A stretch of 44,591 bases of DNA from an uncultured Bacteroidia bacterium (GTDB lineage: Bacteria > Bacteroidota > Bacteroidia > Bacteroidales > CAJPTX01). Made by a program: the position numbers and the translations under genes. Shown here piece after piece: positions 9,027-16,328 of this stretch. The DNA is taken from positions 1 to 44,591 of the forward strand of contig CALHSW010000022.1 of NCBI GenBank assembly GCA_938038735.1. The letters are read 5' to 3'. Under the pieces are notes generated by a model that saw only the letters and a list, made by a program, of their open reading frames with translations, was not told the origin of the DNA and did no database searches. The stretch's first letter is position 1. Every line of letters starts with the position of its first letter.

Positions 9027-11213
9027 TTAGTTAGCCATCTCGGATAGGAAGCGTATGCGCATTAGGCGCACCTCTTCTTCGGTTACGTCCTCTTTGGCGA
9101 AGGCTTTGATCGCCTCTTCAAGGGAATCGCTCTTGGCCTCGTGTTTAAAATAGTCGTAAAGCTCGTCTTGAATGTCCTTCTCCACGATTTGATCAACAAA
9201 GTATCCGATGTCAAGCTTTACTCCAGAAGAAACCAACGACTCCACCTCTGAGAGTAAATCCTCGTACTCTAGCTGTAGACTATCAGCAATGTCCTCAAGA
9301 TCCATCTTCCGGTCAATGCACTGTATGATGGAAATTTTTTGCTGCGACCGGCTGGGGGCCACCTTCACCACCTGCGAAAGCGGTGGGTCGATCTCCTGCT
9401 CCTCTACGTACCGAGCTATCAAATCAACGAAGGGCTGCCCATAGCGTTTCGCCTTGCCCATGGTTACCCCTGAAATGTACTGCAGCTGCTCGAGGGTGCA
9501 TGGGTATTGCACCGCCATCTCCTCCAGCGATGCATCCTGAAAAACCACGTACGGCGGCACCTCTTTAGCCTTCGCCACATCACGCCGCAGCCCTTTTAGC
9601 ATTTTCAGTAACACGTTATCCGACTCAATAGACTCCACCTCCATGGCATCCCTTTGCGCCTGCGCATCGTAATCATGGTCGGTCACAAGCGTCACCTCGT
9701 AGGGATGCGCCAGAAAGTCTTTCCCCTTCTGAGTTATTTTTAACGATCCGTAGCGCTGTATGCTCTTCACGACAAAATCGTGGAGTATTGCCTGTCGCAC
9801 TACGCACCACCAAAAATCTTCTCCCTTCTCCTTCCCCTTGCCGTACTGCTCCAGCTCATCGTGGCGGTACATCTTCGTGTCGGGGGTCTCATTGCCCATT
9901 AGCACATGCACAATGTACTCCGACTTGAATGCGCTTCCTAGCTTCTCGATTAAACCGAGAAGCAGCAGCAAATCATCAGTTCCATCGAAATGCGGCTGAG
10001 TAGAGACGCAATTGTCGCAGCAGCCGCAATTTTCCTCGTGGTACTCTTCTCCAAAGTAGTGCAGCAACATGCGCCTACGGCAGTCGCCACCCTGCGCATA
10101 GTCTATGGTATCAAGGAGTAGCTGCACTCCTACCTCCTGCTCGGGTACAGATTTTCCCTGTATAAACTTTTCTAATCTTTGCACATCGCGCTTGCTGTAA
10201 AAGGCGATGCAACGCCCCTCCCCCCCGTCTCGCCCTGCCCTACCGGTCTCCTGGTAGTACCCCTCAAGGCTCTTGGGCATATCGTAGTGAATCACGTAGC
10301 GCACGTCGGGCTTGTCAATCCCCATGCCAAAGGCAATGGTCGCCACTATCACGTCTACCTGCTCCTGCAAAAAGGCATCCTGGTTGTGCGAACGCGTTGC
10401 GGCATCCATCCCCGCATGGTACGGTAAGGCCTTGATACCGTTCACCTGCAGCACCTCCGCCATCTGCTCCACCTTCTTACGACTAAGGCAATATATTATA
10501 CCCGATTTACCAGGGTTTGACTTTATGTAATGTATAATTTCTCGTGTAGCGTTACTTTTCGGACGTATCTGGTAGAATAGGTTTTCTCGATTGAATGATG
10601 CCTTAAAGATAGTCGCCTGCTCTATGCCTAGATTCTTCAGAATGTCCTCTTGCACTTTCGGCGTAGCCGTGGCCGTAAGCGCAATGATAGGGGCTTGCCC
10701 TATCCTATCAACCATCTCACGTATCCTCCGATACTCCGGCCGAAAGTCATGCCCCCACTCCGAAATGCAATGCGCCTCGTCTATAGCATAGAAGGAAATT
10801 TTAATCTGCTGGAAAAACTCCACGTTGTCCTCTTTCATCAACGACTCCGGCGCAACGTAAAGCATTTTCGTACGCCCCGATATCACATCTTCCTTCACCT
10901 GGGCAATCTGCTTACGATTAAGCGAAGAGTTTAAAAAATGGGCAATGCCATCGTGTTCACTGTACCCCCGCATGGCATCCACCTGATTCTTCATAAGCGC
11001 AATCAGTGGGGATACCACGATTGCCGTACCGTCCTCAATCAACGCAGGCAACTGAAAACACAGCGACTTACCCCCGCCCGTCGGCATGAGCACAAAAGTG
11101 TCCTTGCCCTGCAGAAGATTACGTATAATGGCCTCTTGATTACCCTTGAACGCTTGAAATCCGAACCACTTTTGCAGCTGCTCGCGCAGTGGTACCTCCT
11201 CACGATACTCCAT
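9027..11213 (-). CDS. recQ: ATP-dependent DNA helicase RecQ
   Basis: A 3'-to-5' DNA helicase of about 728 residues acting in recombination and fork repair. Motif I is MPTGGGKSLCFQLP, the DEAH box is AIDEAHCISEWGHDFRPEY, and YYQETGRAGRDGG is motif VI. The zinc site uses DCRRR and the ENCGCCDNC cluster, followed by the winged-helix RQC region, an HRDC domain (VPPYVVFQDASLEEMA) and an acidic C-terminal extension usual in Bacteroidota. The frame is open to 11264, but a full promoter (-7 at 11253-11260) covers that upstream ATG, so transcription would begin downstream of it; the ATG at 11213 (MEYREEVPLREQL) is therefore preferred and fits the family. Confidence 0.96.
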   Translation of the reverse strand: MEYREEVPLREQLQKWFGFQAFKGNQEAIIRNLLQGKDTFVLMPTGGGKSLCFQLPALIEDGTAIVVSPLIALMKNQVDAMRGYSEHDGIAHFLNSSLNRKQIAQVKEDVISGRTKMLYVAPESLMKEDNVEFFQQIKISFYAIDEAHCISEWGHDFRPEYRRIREMVDRIGQAPIIALTATATPKVQEDILKNLGIEQATIFKASFNRENLFYQIRPKSNATREIIHYIKSNPGKSGIIYCLSRKKVEQMAEVLQVNGIKALPYHAGMDAATRSHNQDAFLQEQVDVIVATIAFGMGIDKPDVRYVIHYDMPKSLEGYYQETGRAGRDGGEGRCIAFYSKRDVQRLEKFIQGKSVPEQEVGVQLLLDTIDYAQGGDCRRRMLLHYFGEEYHEENCGCCDNCVSTQPHFDGTDDLLLLLGLIEKLGSAFKSEYIVHVLMGNETPDTKMYRHDELEQYGKGKEKGEDFWWCVVRQAILHDFVVKSIQRYGSLKITQKGKDFLAHPYEVTLVTDHDYDAQAQRDAMEVESIESDNVLLKMLKGLRRDVAKAKEVPPYVVFQDASLEEMAVQYPCTLEQLQYISGVTMGKAKRYGQPFVDLIARYVEEQEIDPPLSQVVKVAPSRSQQKISIIQCIDRKMDLEDIADSLQLEYEDLLSEVESLVSSGVKLDIGYFVDQIVEKDIQDELYDYFKHEAKSDSLEEAIKAFAKEDVTEEEVRLMRIRFLSEMAN

Positions 11214-11252
11214 CCTCGCCAACCTATAGTTTACCCATTTGTTTCTATACCT

Positions 11253-11283
11253 CAAAGGTAGCATTTTGTTGACAATTCACAAA
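11253..11283 (-). promoter_or_regulatory. Promoter of recQ
   Basis: On the minus strand TTTG (11283-11280) is followed after exactly 19 bases by TACCTTTG (11260-11253), a full match to the Bacteroidota TTTG-N19-TAnnTTTG consensus. It overlaps the longer possible ORF start of recQ and so decides the start codon. Confidence 0.82.
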
Positions 11284-11350
11284 ATCGCCCCCTTTCCGCG
11301 CCGTCCATCTTCAGATCTAACGAACCCTCTCTCGCCTTTTTGCCAAGGAT

Positions 11351-11400
11351 AAAAAAAAGAGACCTTCTAGGTGATAACTCTCTTCACCTAGAAGGTCTCT
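11351..11400 (-). terminator. Rho-independent terminator of dsbD
   Basis: A perfect 17-bp inverted repeat (11358-11374 with 11384-11400, nine-base loop) is followed on the minus strand by a run of T (11358-11351). It lies about 65 bases past the dsbD stop codon and is one of the strongest terminators in the window. Confidence 0.92.
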
Positions 11401-11463
11401 TCAAAATCAACTCTACCTGCGCAGAGCTACGTCACCAAGGGAATAATCCTCCCCCCGATGTTC

Positions 11464-13509
11464 CTACCTCTTCTTAAAGGCATCAAGCCCATCTTGTAGC
11501 CACGTCTTGAAAACGTCTACATTCAGCTCTCGCCCAATCCCTTCGGTTAGCACAGCTCCATCGTTCCCCACCACAAAAAAGAACGGTTGCCCGCTCGCCT
11601 TGAACTTAGTAGCCAGCAAGTCAAGATTCTGCTTCCCCATTGTTTTCTTCACCTTGCCGTCCAGCGTTGATTCGTACCATTCCGACTCGGGCAGCTCGTA
11701 TCGATCGTCTACATACAGCGTCACGAGTATAAACTCATCCCGAATAAGCTGATTGACCGCGGGTTTTGAGAGAACCTTCGCCGCCATCTCCTTGCAATTC
11801 GCACAGGTATGCCCCGAGAACTCAACGAGTAAGGGTTTCCTCTGCTTCTTGGCACATTCCAGCGCCTGGTTATAGTCGAAGTAACCCACCAGCCCCGCCG
11901 GCGATGTCAAGAAGTCAGCGAACTTCGGTGTATCGCACAATTTTTCGTACGAAACCGCCGCGCTACCGGATGTAGACCCAGCCCCTATGGCTCCTACAAA
12001 TGCGTGCTGCTCTCTATCCTCCGGGAGAAAACCAGATAAAGAGGTCAACGGCGCACCGAATAGCCCACGCAGCAGCAGCAAACCGCATACGAAAGCGGCA
12101 CCCGCCAACAGCATCCTGAAAAAGCCAACCGTCTCCAACTTGGAGTCCATCTTAAATCTCAGCCACCCCATCAGATACGCACCCAGCAGGAAGCAGAACA
12201 CCACCCATATACTAATGAAGAGTGGACGCGAAATCCACCCAAGGCCTAACGCAACGTCAACATTGAGAAGGAACTTCAAGCTGAACGCCAGCACGATATA
12301 GCCCAACACAATCTTCACTGAATTCATCCAGCCGCCGCTCTTGGGCAACTTGTTCAACATCTGCGGGAATATGGCGAAGAGCGTGAAGGGCAATGAAAAG
12401 CCTAATGCAAAGGCAAACATTCCCAGCACGGGTTTAGTCGTCACCCCTGACGCAGCCTCCACGAGCAATGCTCCGACGATTGGCCCTACGCACGACAAGC
12501 TCACGATAACCGTGGTGAGCGCAAAGAAGAAAGACCCCAAAAATCCCCCCTTATCGGCCTGCGCATCAGTCTTGGTGGTTACGCTACTCGGAAGTCGCAT
12601 CTCAAACATCCCGAAGAATGAAGCAGCAAAAACAATGAAGAGCAGAAAGAAAATGGTATTGGTAATCCAATGCGAGGTCACATCGGTGACGAAATCTGCC
12701 CCAAGACTCGTCAACGACACGATTAACCCCAATAGGGTGTAAATCGCAACGATACTCAGGCCAAACACCATCGCATTGAGAAGAGCGTTCGTCCTATTCT
12801 TCTTCCCTAAAAAAAACGACACCGTCATAGGAATCATAGGGAACACACACGGCGTGAGAAGCCCCGCAAGACCTGCTAAAAAGCTAATCAAAAGGAATCC
12901 CCACATTCCGCCCTCCTCTGGCTTTTCTTCCTCAACCGGTGCGGGTTGTTGGGCGGCTACCACCACCTTTTTTTGTGGGACAGGCGTAACAACCTCTTCA
13001 ACTGCTTCTGGTACATTTAACAAATCCGTAGGAATGGCAACCGTTAAGTCTGTATCAAAATAGTTGCACTGTCCCGTTCTACACGTTTGGTACTCCGCAT
13101 GCACACGTACACTCCCAACGTTGCTCCCAACAATTTGCACCGGCATTTCAAAGTGTACCGAGTCGCCGAACATGGTGAGCTCCATGTTAAACGCCTCGTC
13201 ATGCTTCTTCACTGCGCTACCCACCTCACGAACCTCACCTATCTGATGTACATTCGTCGTGTCAAGCAGGGTGAACGCCGTGGGCATTGGTCCCCCGTTG
13301 GGTATTTTGGTTGAGTAGATATGCCATCCCTCGTCAATCCTCGCAGTGAAAACGAGTTGCAAGACGCTGTCCCGTTGCTCTACAGAGGCACTCCAGCGCA
13401 CGGGGTCGCCCCCCGCCATGACTCCTCCTACATTTATTGCCGCAGTGGCTCCTCCAAGCTGCAGCACCAGTAGCACCAAAAGTGCTAAACTCCTTTTTAT
13501 TCTTTCCAC
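11464..13509 (-). CDS. dsbD: Thiol:disulfide interchange protein DsbD-like
   Basis: A 681-residue inner-membrane electron carrier that moves reducing power from cytoplasmic thioredoxin to periplasmic proteins. A signal peptide is followed by an immunoglobulin-like domain with the Cys143/Cys148 pair (QTCRTGQC), a proline/glutamate linker (170-200), and a multi-helix membrane domain starting near 203 with the catalytic Cys221 in LTPCVFPMIP and its partner in LSCVGPIVGALL. The C-terminal thioredoxin-like domain carries HTCANCKEM. All three redox pairs are present. The start is GTG at 13509, supported by AGGAG seven bases upstream. It begins 29 bases after the rng stop and is probably co-transcribed with it; a strong terminator follows. 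Confidence 0.95.
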   Translation of the reverse strand: MERIKRSLALLVLLVLQLGGATAAINVGGVMAGGDPVRWSASVEQRDSVLQLVFTARIDEGWHIYSTKIPNGGPMPTAFTLLDTTNVHQIGEVREVGSAVKKHDEAFNMELTMFGDSVHFEMPVQIVGSNVGSVRVHAEYQTCRTGQCNYFDTDLTVAIPTDLLNVPEAVEEVVTPVPQKKVVVAAQQPAPVEEEKPEEGGMWGFLLISFLAGLAGLLTPCVFPMIPMTVSFFLGKKNRTNALLNAMVFGLSIVAIYTLLGLIVSLTSLGADFVTDVTSHWITNTIFFLLFIVFAASFFGMFEMRLPSSVTTKTDAQADKGGFLGSFFFALTTVIVSLSCVGPIVGALLVEAASGVTTKPVLGMFAFALGFSLPFTLFAIFPQMLNKLPKSGGWMNSVKIVLGYIVLAFSLKFLLNVDVALGLGWISRPLFISIWVVFCFLLGAYLMGWLRFKMDSKLETVGFFRMLLAGAAFVCGLLLLRGLFGAPLTSLSGFLPEDREQHAFVGAIGAGSTSGSAAVSYEKLCDTPKFADFLTSPAGLVGYFDYNQALECAKKQRKPLLVEFSGHTCANCKEMAAKVLSKPAVNQLIRDEFILVTLYVDDRYELPESEWYESTLDGKVKKTMGKQNLDLLATKFKASGQPFFFVVGNDGAVLTEGIGRELNVDVFKTWLQDGLDAFKKR

Positions 13510-13538
13510 ACTGTAGCTCCTTTCTTAATTACCCCCTT

Positions 13539-15131
13539 CTATAATGCAATTTCATCCCCATTCTCATCAAAGAACCTGTACGTAAGCATCGGGTAAGACG
13601 ACATGCCACGTACCTTCATTTTCAATCCATACTGCTGCACCAACTTTCTTCGGCGGCTAAAAAAGCCAATTGTGAAGTACGCCTCCACGAAGGGATGTAC
13701 CCGTAGCTCCACCGATTTATATAGCTTCTTCTCTGCCAACAAACGGTATTGCGCCACAATATCGTCCTCAATGGTCACCGCAGAGTCTAGCTTTCCCGTA
13801 CCGTTACAACTCGGGCACTTCTCCGAGACATCAACCCGTTGCTCTGGGCCGTGGCGCTGCCGTGTAATCTGCATCAGGCCAAAATCCGTGAGGGGCAATA
13901 CCTTGTGCGTCACCTTATCTTTCGCCAGCAGTTCGCGCATCCGTTCGTATATCTTCCTGCGGTTCTCCGCCGTGCGCATATCAATAAAGTCAATTACGAT
14001 TATCCCACCGATATCACGTAACCGAAGCTGACGAGCAATCTCTTCACACGCAGAGTAGTTAACTTCAAATGCAGACTCGTCAGAAGAATTCGCCAGCTTC
14101 GCACCGCTCCCGCTGTTTACATCAATGACGTGAAATGCCTCCGTATGTTCAATAATAAGATAACTCCCCTTGTAGAAGTCAACGGTACGCCCCAAAAGCT
14201 TTCGCACCTGCTTGGCCACATCGTACTGGTCAAAAATAGGCACGCGCTTCAATGAATAGAGCTTCACCAAGTCCGCTGCGCCCGGAGCAATTTGAGCCAT
14301 GTAGCTCTGTATCTCGCCGAAAAGATCCTGATCGTTGACCTGTATTTCTGAGTATGATCCATTAAGGTTGTCCCTAATGAGTGCCGAAGAGGTACTCAAC
14401 TCGCTAAGCAAACGCACCGGGAAACGCTGGGCAGCCTGTAAATGCTCTAACGCCAGCCGCCAGCGGCGCAGTAGCTCCTCCAGCTCGCTATTGAGCGACT
14501 CCACCGTTTTACCCTCCGCTGCCGTACGCACAATTGCACCAAACCCCAGAGGCAAAATACTTTGCATGAGCCGTTCCAACCGTTTCACCTCCTCTGGCAC
14601 GCGCAACTTACTTGACACTTTCAGCGCACTGGTAAAGGGCATCAACACCATGTTGCGCCCCGCAATCGAGATGTCAGTGGTAAGGCTAGGACCCTTATTG
14701 GCGTACGCCTCACGCGCTATCTGCACCAGCACGAGCTGCCCCTGCCGCAGATAGTCGCTTATCTTCCCATCTTTAGGCATCTTAGCATCCTTCTCGTCCT
14801 TTATGCCTCCAGGCGGAGTAAAAAGGGAAAGGAGCTGCTCCCCATCCTTAACCTTGCTCTTTGAAACCCGCTTCACGCAGTTCAACATGTGCTCTGTCCG
14901 CGGGCCCACATCATTATAATGCAAAAACGCCTGATGCTTGTGTCCAATATCCACGAACGAAGCGTTCAGACTCGGCATTACCTTCGTAACAACCCCGACA
15001 TAGATGTCGCCAAGCGCAAAACCCTTATTACTACTCTCTGTCCTATATTCTACTAACTGTGAATCCTCTAGCAACGCTATATTCGTCTTCCCTTTCTTAG
15101 GATCCACATCAATGATCAGTTGTGAATTCAC
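13539..15131 (-). CDS. rng: Ribonuclease G / Rne-Rng family endoribonuclease
   Basis: A single-strand-specific RNA endonuclease for rRNA and mRNA processing. An S1-type RNA-binding domain lies near the N-terminus (GDIYVGVVTKVMPSLNASFVDIGHKHQAFLH). The DNase I-like catalytic part contains HVIDVNSGS and IIVIDFIDMR, which hold the two metal-binding aspartates, and the zinc-link motif CPSCNGTGK follows. About 530 residues, typical of RNase G rather than RNase E. The frame is open to a TTG at 15149; the GTG at 15131 gives MNSQLIIDV, which matches the usual family N-terminus, and is preferred. An insertion carrying GGIKDEKDAKMPKDGK lies inside the S1 domain. dsbD follows in the same transcript. Confidence 0.94.
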   Translation of the reverse strand: MNSQLIIDVDPKKGKTNIALLEDSQLVEYRTESSNKGFALGDIYVGVVTKVMPSLNASFVDIGHKHQAFLHYNDVGPRTEHMLNCVKRVSKSKVKDGEQLLSLFTPPGGIKDEKDAKMPKDGKISDYLRQGQLVLVQIAREAYANKGPSLTTDISIAGRNMVLMPFTSALKVSSKLRVPEEVKRLERLMQSILPLGFGAIVRTAAEGKTVESLNSELEELLRRWRLALEHLQAAQRFPVRLLSELSTSSALIRDNLNGSYSEIQVNDQDLFGEIQSYMAQIAPGAADLVKLYSLKRVPIFDQYDVAKQVRKLLGRTVDFYKGSYLIIEHTEAFHVIDVNSGSGAKLANSSDESAFEVNYSACEEIARQLRLRDIGGIIVIDFIDMRTAENRRKIYERMRELLAKDKVTHKVLPLTDFGLMQITRQRHGPEQRVDVSEKCPSCNGTGKLDSAVTIEDDIVAQYRLLAEKKLYKSVELRVHPFVEAYFTIGFFSRRRKLVQQYGLKMKVRGMSSYPMLTYRFFDENGDEIAL

Positions 15132-15149
15132 CCTCTCTAAAATTTTCAA

Positions 15150-15546
15150 CTGCGCCTACACCCTCTCTCTCACATAAATACTCTCTCCATACGCACCACA
15201 AACGTCTTGGCGCATCAACCCTCATCATGCATATAAAGAACCCGCCACTCGCTCAACACCGTCTGAGTCGTCCCTATCGGTCGCGAAGCTTCACCTGCTC
15301 ATCGCTGGCAATCACAAGCTTTCACCCCACCGCCTAGCTACAAAAAAAGTAGAGGATACACACACTCCGCTTGCGCCTCCCTGTGTACATCCTCTACTTT
15401 TTAGTATCCCTTTATAGCACTTGCGTCCCCATCCTCACTCAAGACCTCTCTCTCCTCTCACAACGCTCCATGCTACACAGCCAACTCAACCATGCTGCCG
15501 TACGGCTCTCCGCCCACGCACCCCTCAGCGCATACGCGGGGTAAAC
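15150..15546. other. Intergenic region between rng and the small basic protein gene
   Basis: About 400 bases of pyrimidine-rich sequence. It contains the terminator at 15342-15402; the rest should hold the rng promoter, but no clean TAnnTTTG match was found on the minus strand (the closest is GACGTTTG). No gene recognised. Confidence 0.5.
15342..15402 (-). terminator. Rho-independent terminator after the HU / small basic protein pair
   Basis: A long inverted repeat (about 15344-15364 with 15381-15402; arms contain GTAGAGGAT and ATCCTCTAC) is followed on the minus strand by seven or more T. It is about 145 bases past the stop of the 29-residue gene. Confidence 0.85.
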
Positions 15547-15636
15547 TTACTTCTTTTTATGACGGTTGCGACGTAAACGCTTCTTACGCTTGTGCGTAGC
15601 CATTTTATGACGCTTCCGCTTCTTTCCACTCGGCAT
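15547..15636 (-). CDS. 29-residue very basic ribosomal-type small protein
   Basis: An ORF of 30 codons including the stop, encoding a peptide that starts MPSGKKRKRHKMATHKRKKR and ends in three lysines; more than half its residues are Lys, Arg or His. The size and composition match a small protein conserved in Bacteroidota and usually annotated as AURKAIP1/COX24-domain or small ribosomal protein, by analogy with the mitochondrial ribosomal protein of that family; that assignment is from memory of the family. A good Shine-Dalgarno AGGAG lies seven bases before the ATG and next to the stop codon of the HU gene, 18 bases upstream, suggesting translational coupling. Likely role: part of the ribosome. 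Confidence 0.85.
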   Translation of the reverse strand: MPSGKKRKRHKMATHKRKKRLRRNRHKKK

Positions 15637-15654
15637 TTTTTCTCTCCTTACTTT

Positions 15655-15972
15655 TTATTCTTTCTTACTCCTACCATCGGTACGCGATGCCTCTCCGCCA
15701 TCCTTAACACGCTCCACTAGCATCTTCGATGGCTTAAACGCTGGCGTTTTATGCGCAGGAATCACAATCTGCTTCGACTTCGATATATCACGAGCCACCT
15801 TCTCTGCACGCTCCTTCACCACGAAGCTTCCAAAGCCGCGAAGATATACATTCTCACCACTCTCTAAGGCCGAGCTAATCTTCTCCATGCACGCCTCGAT
15901 AGTCTTCTGCACCACGGTCCTCTCTACTCCCAACTGACGGGAAATCTGATTTACCAAATCTGCCTTAGTCAT
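15655..15972 (-). CDS. HU/IHF family DNA-binding protein
   Basis: A 105-residue nucleoid protein that bends DNA as a dimer. The N-terminal helices MTKADLVNQISRQLGVER are followed by the beta-arm region with the family signature VYLRGFGSFVVKERAEKVARD and the tip PAHKTPAFKPSK. The C-terminal tail beyond about residue 92 is charged and not part of the core fold. It resembles the IHF beta type annotated in Bacteroidota, but it could serve as an HU homodimer. The start codon directly abuts a purine-rich AAGGAG, too close to act as a normal ribosome-binding site. A clear promoter lies 34-63 bases upstream and the small basic protein gene follows in the same transcript. Confidence 0.93.
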   Translation of the reverse strand: MTKADLVNQISRQLGVERTVVQKTIEACMEKISSALESGENVYLRGFGSFVVKERAEKVARDISKSKQIVIPAHKTPAFKPSKMLVERVKDGGEASRTDGRSKKE

Positions 15973-16005
15973 CTCCTTGCAACTCTATACGATTGAATTT
16001 CAACG

Positions 16006-16035
16006 CAAAGGTACAATATTTCTCGTAAACCTCAA
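16006..16035 (-). promoter_or_regulatory. Promoter of the HU/IHF gene
   Basis: TACCTTTG (16013-16006, minus strand) lies 19 bases after a TTG at 16035-16033, matching the Bacteroidota promoter layout. The HU start is 34 bases downstream. Confidence 0.75.
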
Positions 16036-16245
16036 TAGGTTGGTATCTTTTATCCCTATCTAAGTGCTGTTTCATTACACTTCTCAACCCGCAATTTGGC
16101 ACGATAAGCCCACCAATTGCAGATTATTCGCGGCATTTCTAACTCCTCTACAATTTCTTTTCAAGGGGGTACTCTGCAAACAATCGGGAGGCATAAACGA
16201 AATATAGCTACTTTTTCCTACCTTCGCTACGAGTTTTGCCGCTTC

Positions 16246-16286
16246 GTTCGGCATTGTCACTTTGTATTCTTCATGCCGAACGGCAT
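16246..16286. promoter_or_regulatory. Nested inverted repeats upstream of the TPR gene (possible operator or hairpin)
   Basis: GTTCGGCAT (16246-16254) is the exact reverse complement of ATGCCGAAC (16273-16281), and the latter overlaps a second palindrome ATGCCGAACGGCAT (16273-16286). They lie between a weak -7-like element and the start codon. It could be an operator or a 5' leader hairpin; there is no other evidence. Confidence 0.4.
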
Positions 16287-16328
16287 GTACAAAGCACGTA
16301 GAAGGACTTTAGCATAGACAATTAACGC

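Larger units (their letters stand above)
15973..16328. other. Divergent intergenic region between the HU gene and the TPR gene
   Basis: About 356 bases separate two divergent genes. It holds the HU promoter (16006-16035), a weak TACCTTCG -7-like element on the plus strand at 16219-16226, and nested inverted repeats at 16246-16286 before the TPR gene. An open frame at 16117-16317 has no recognisable content. Confidence 0.5.
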
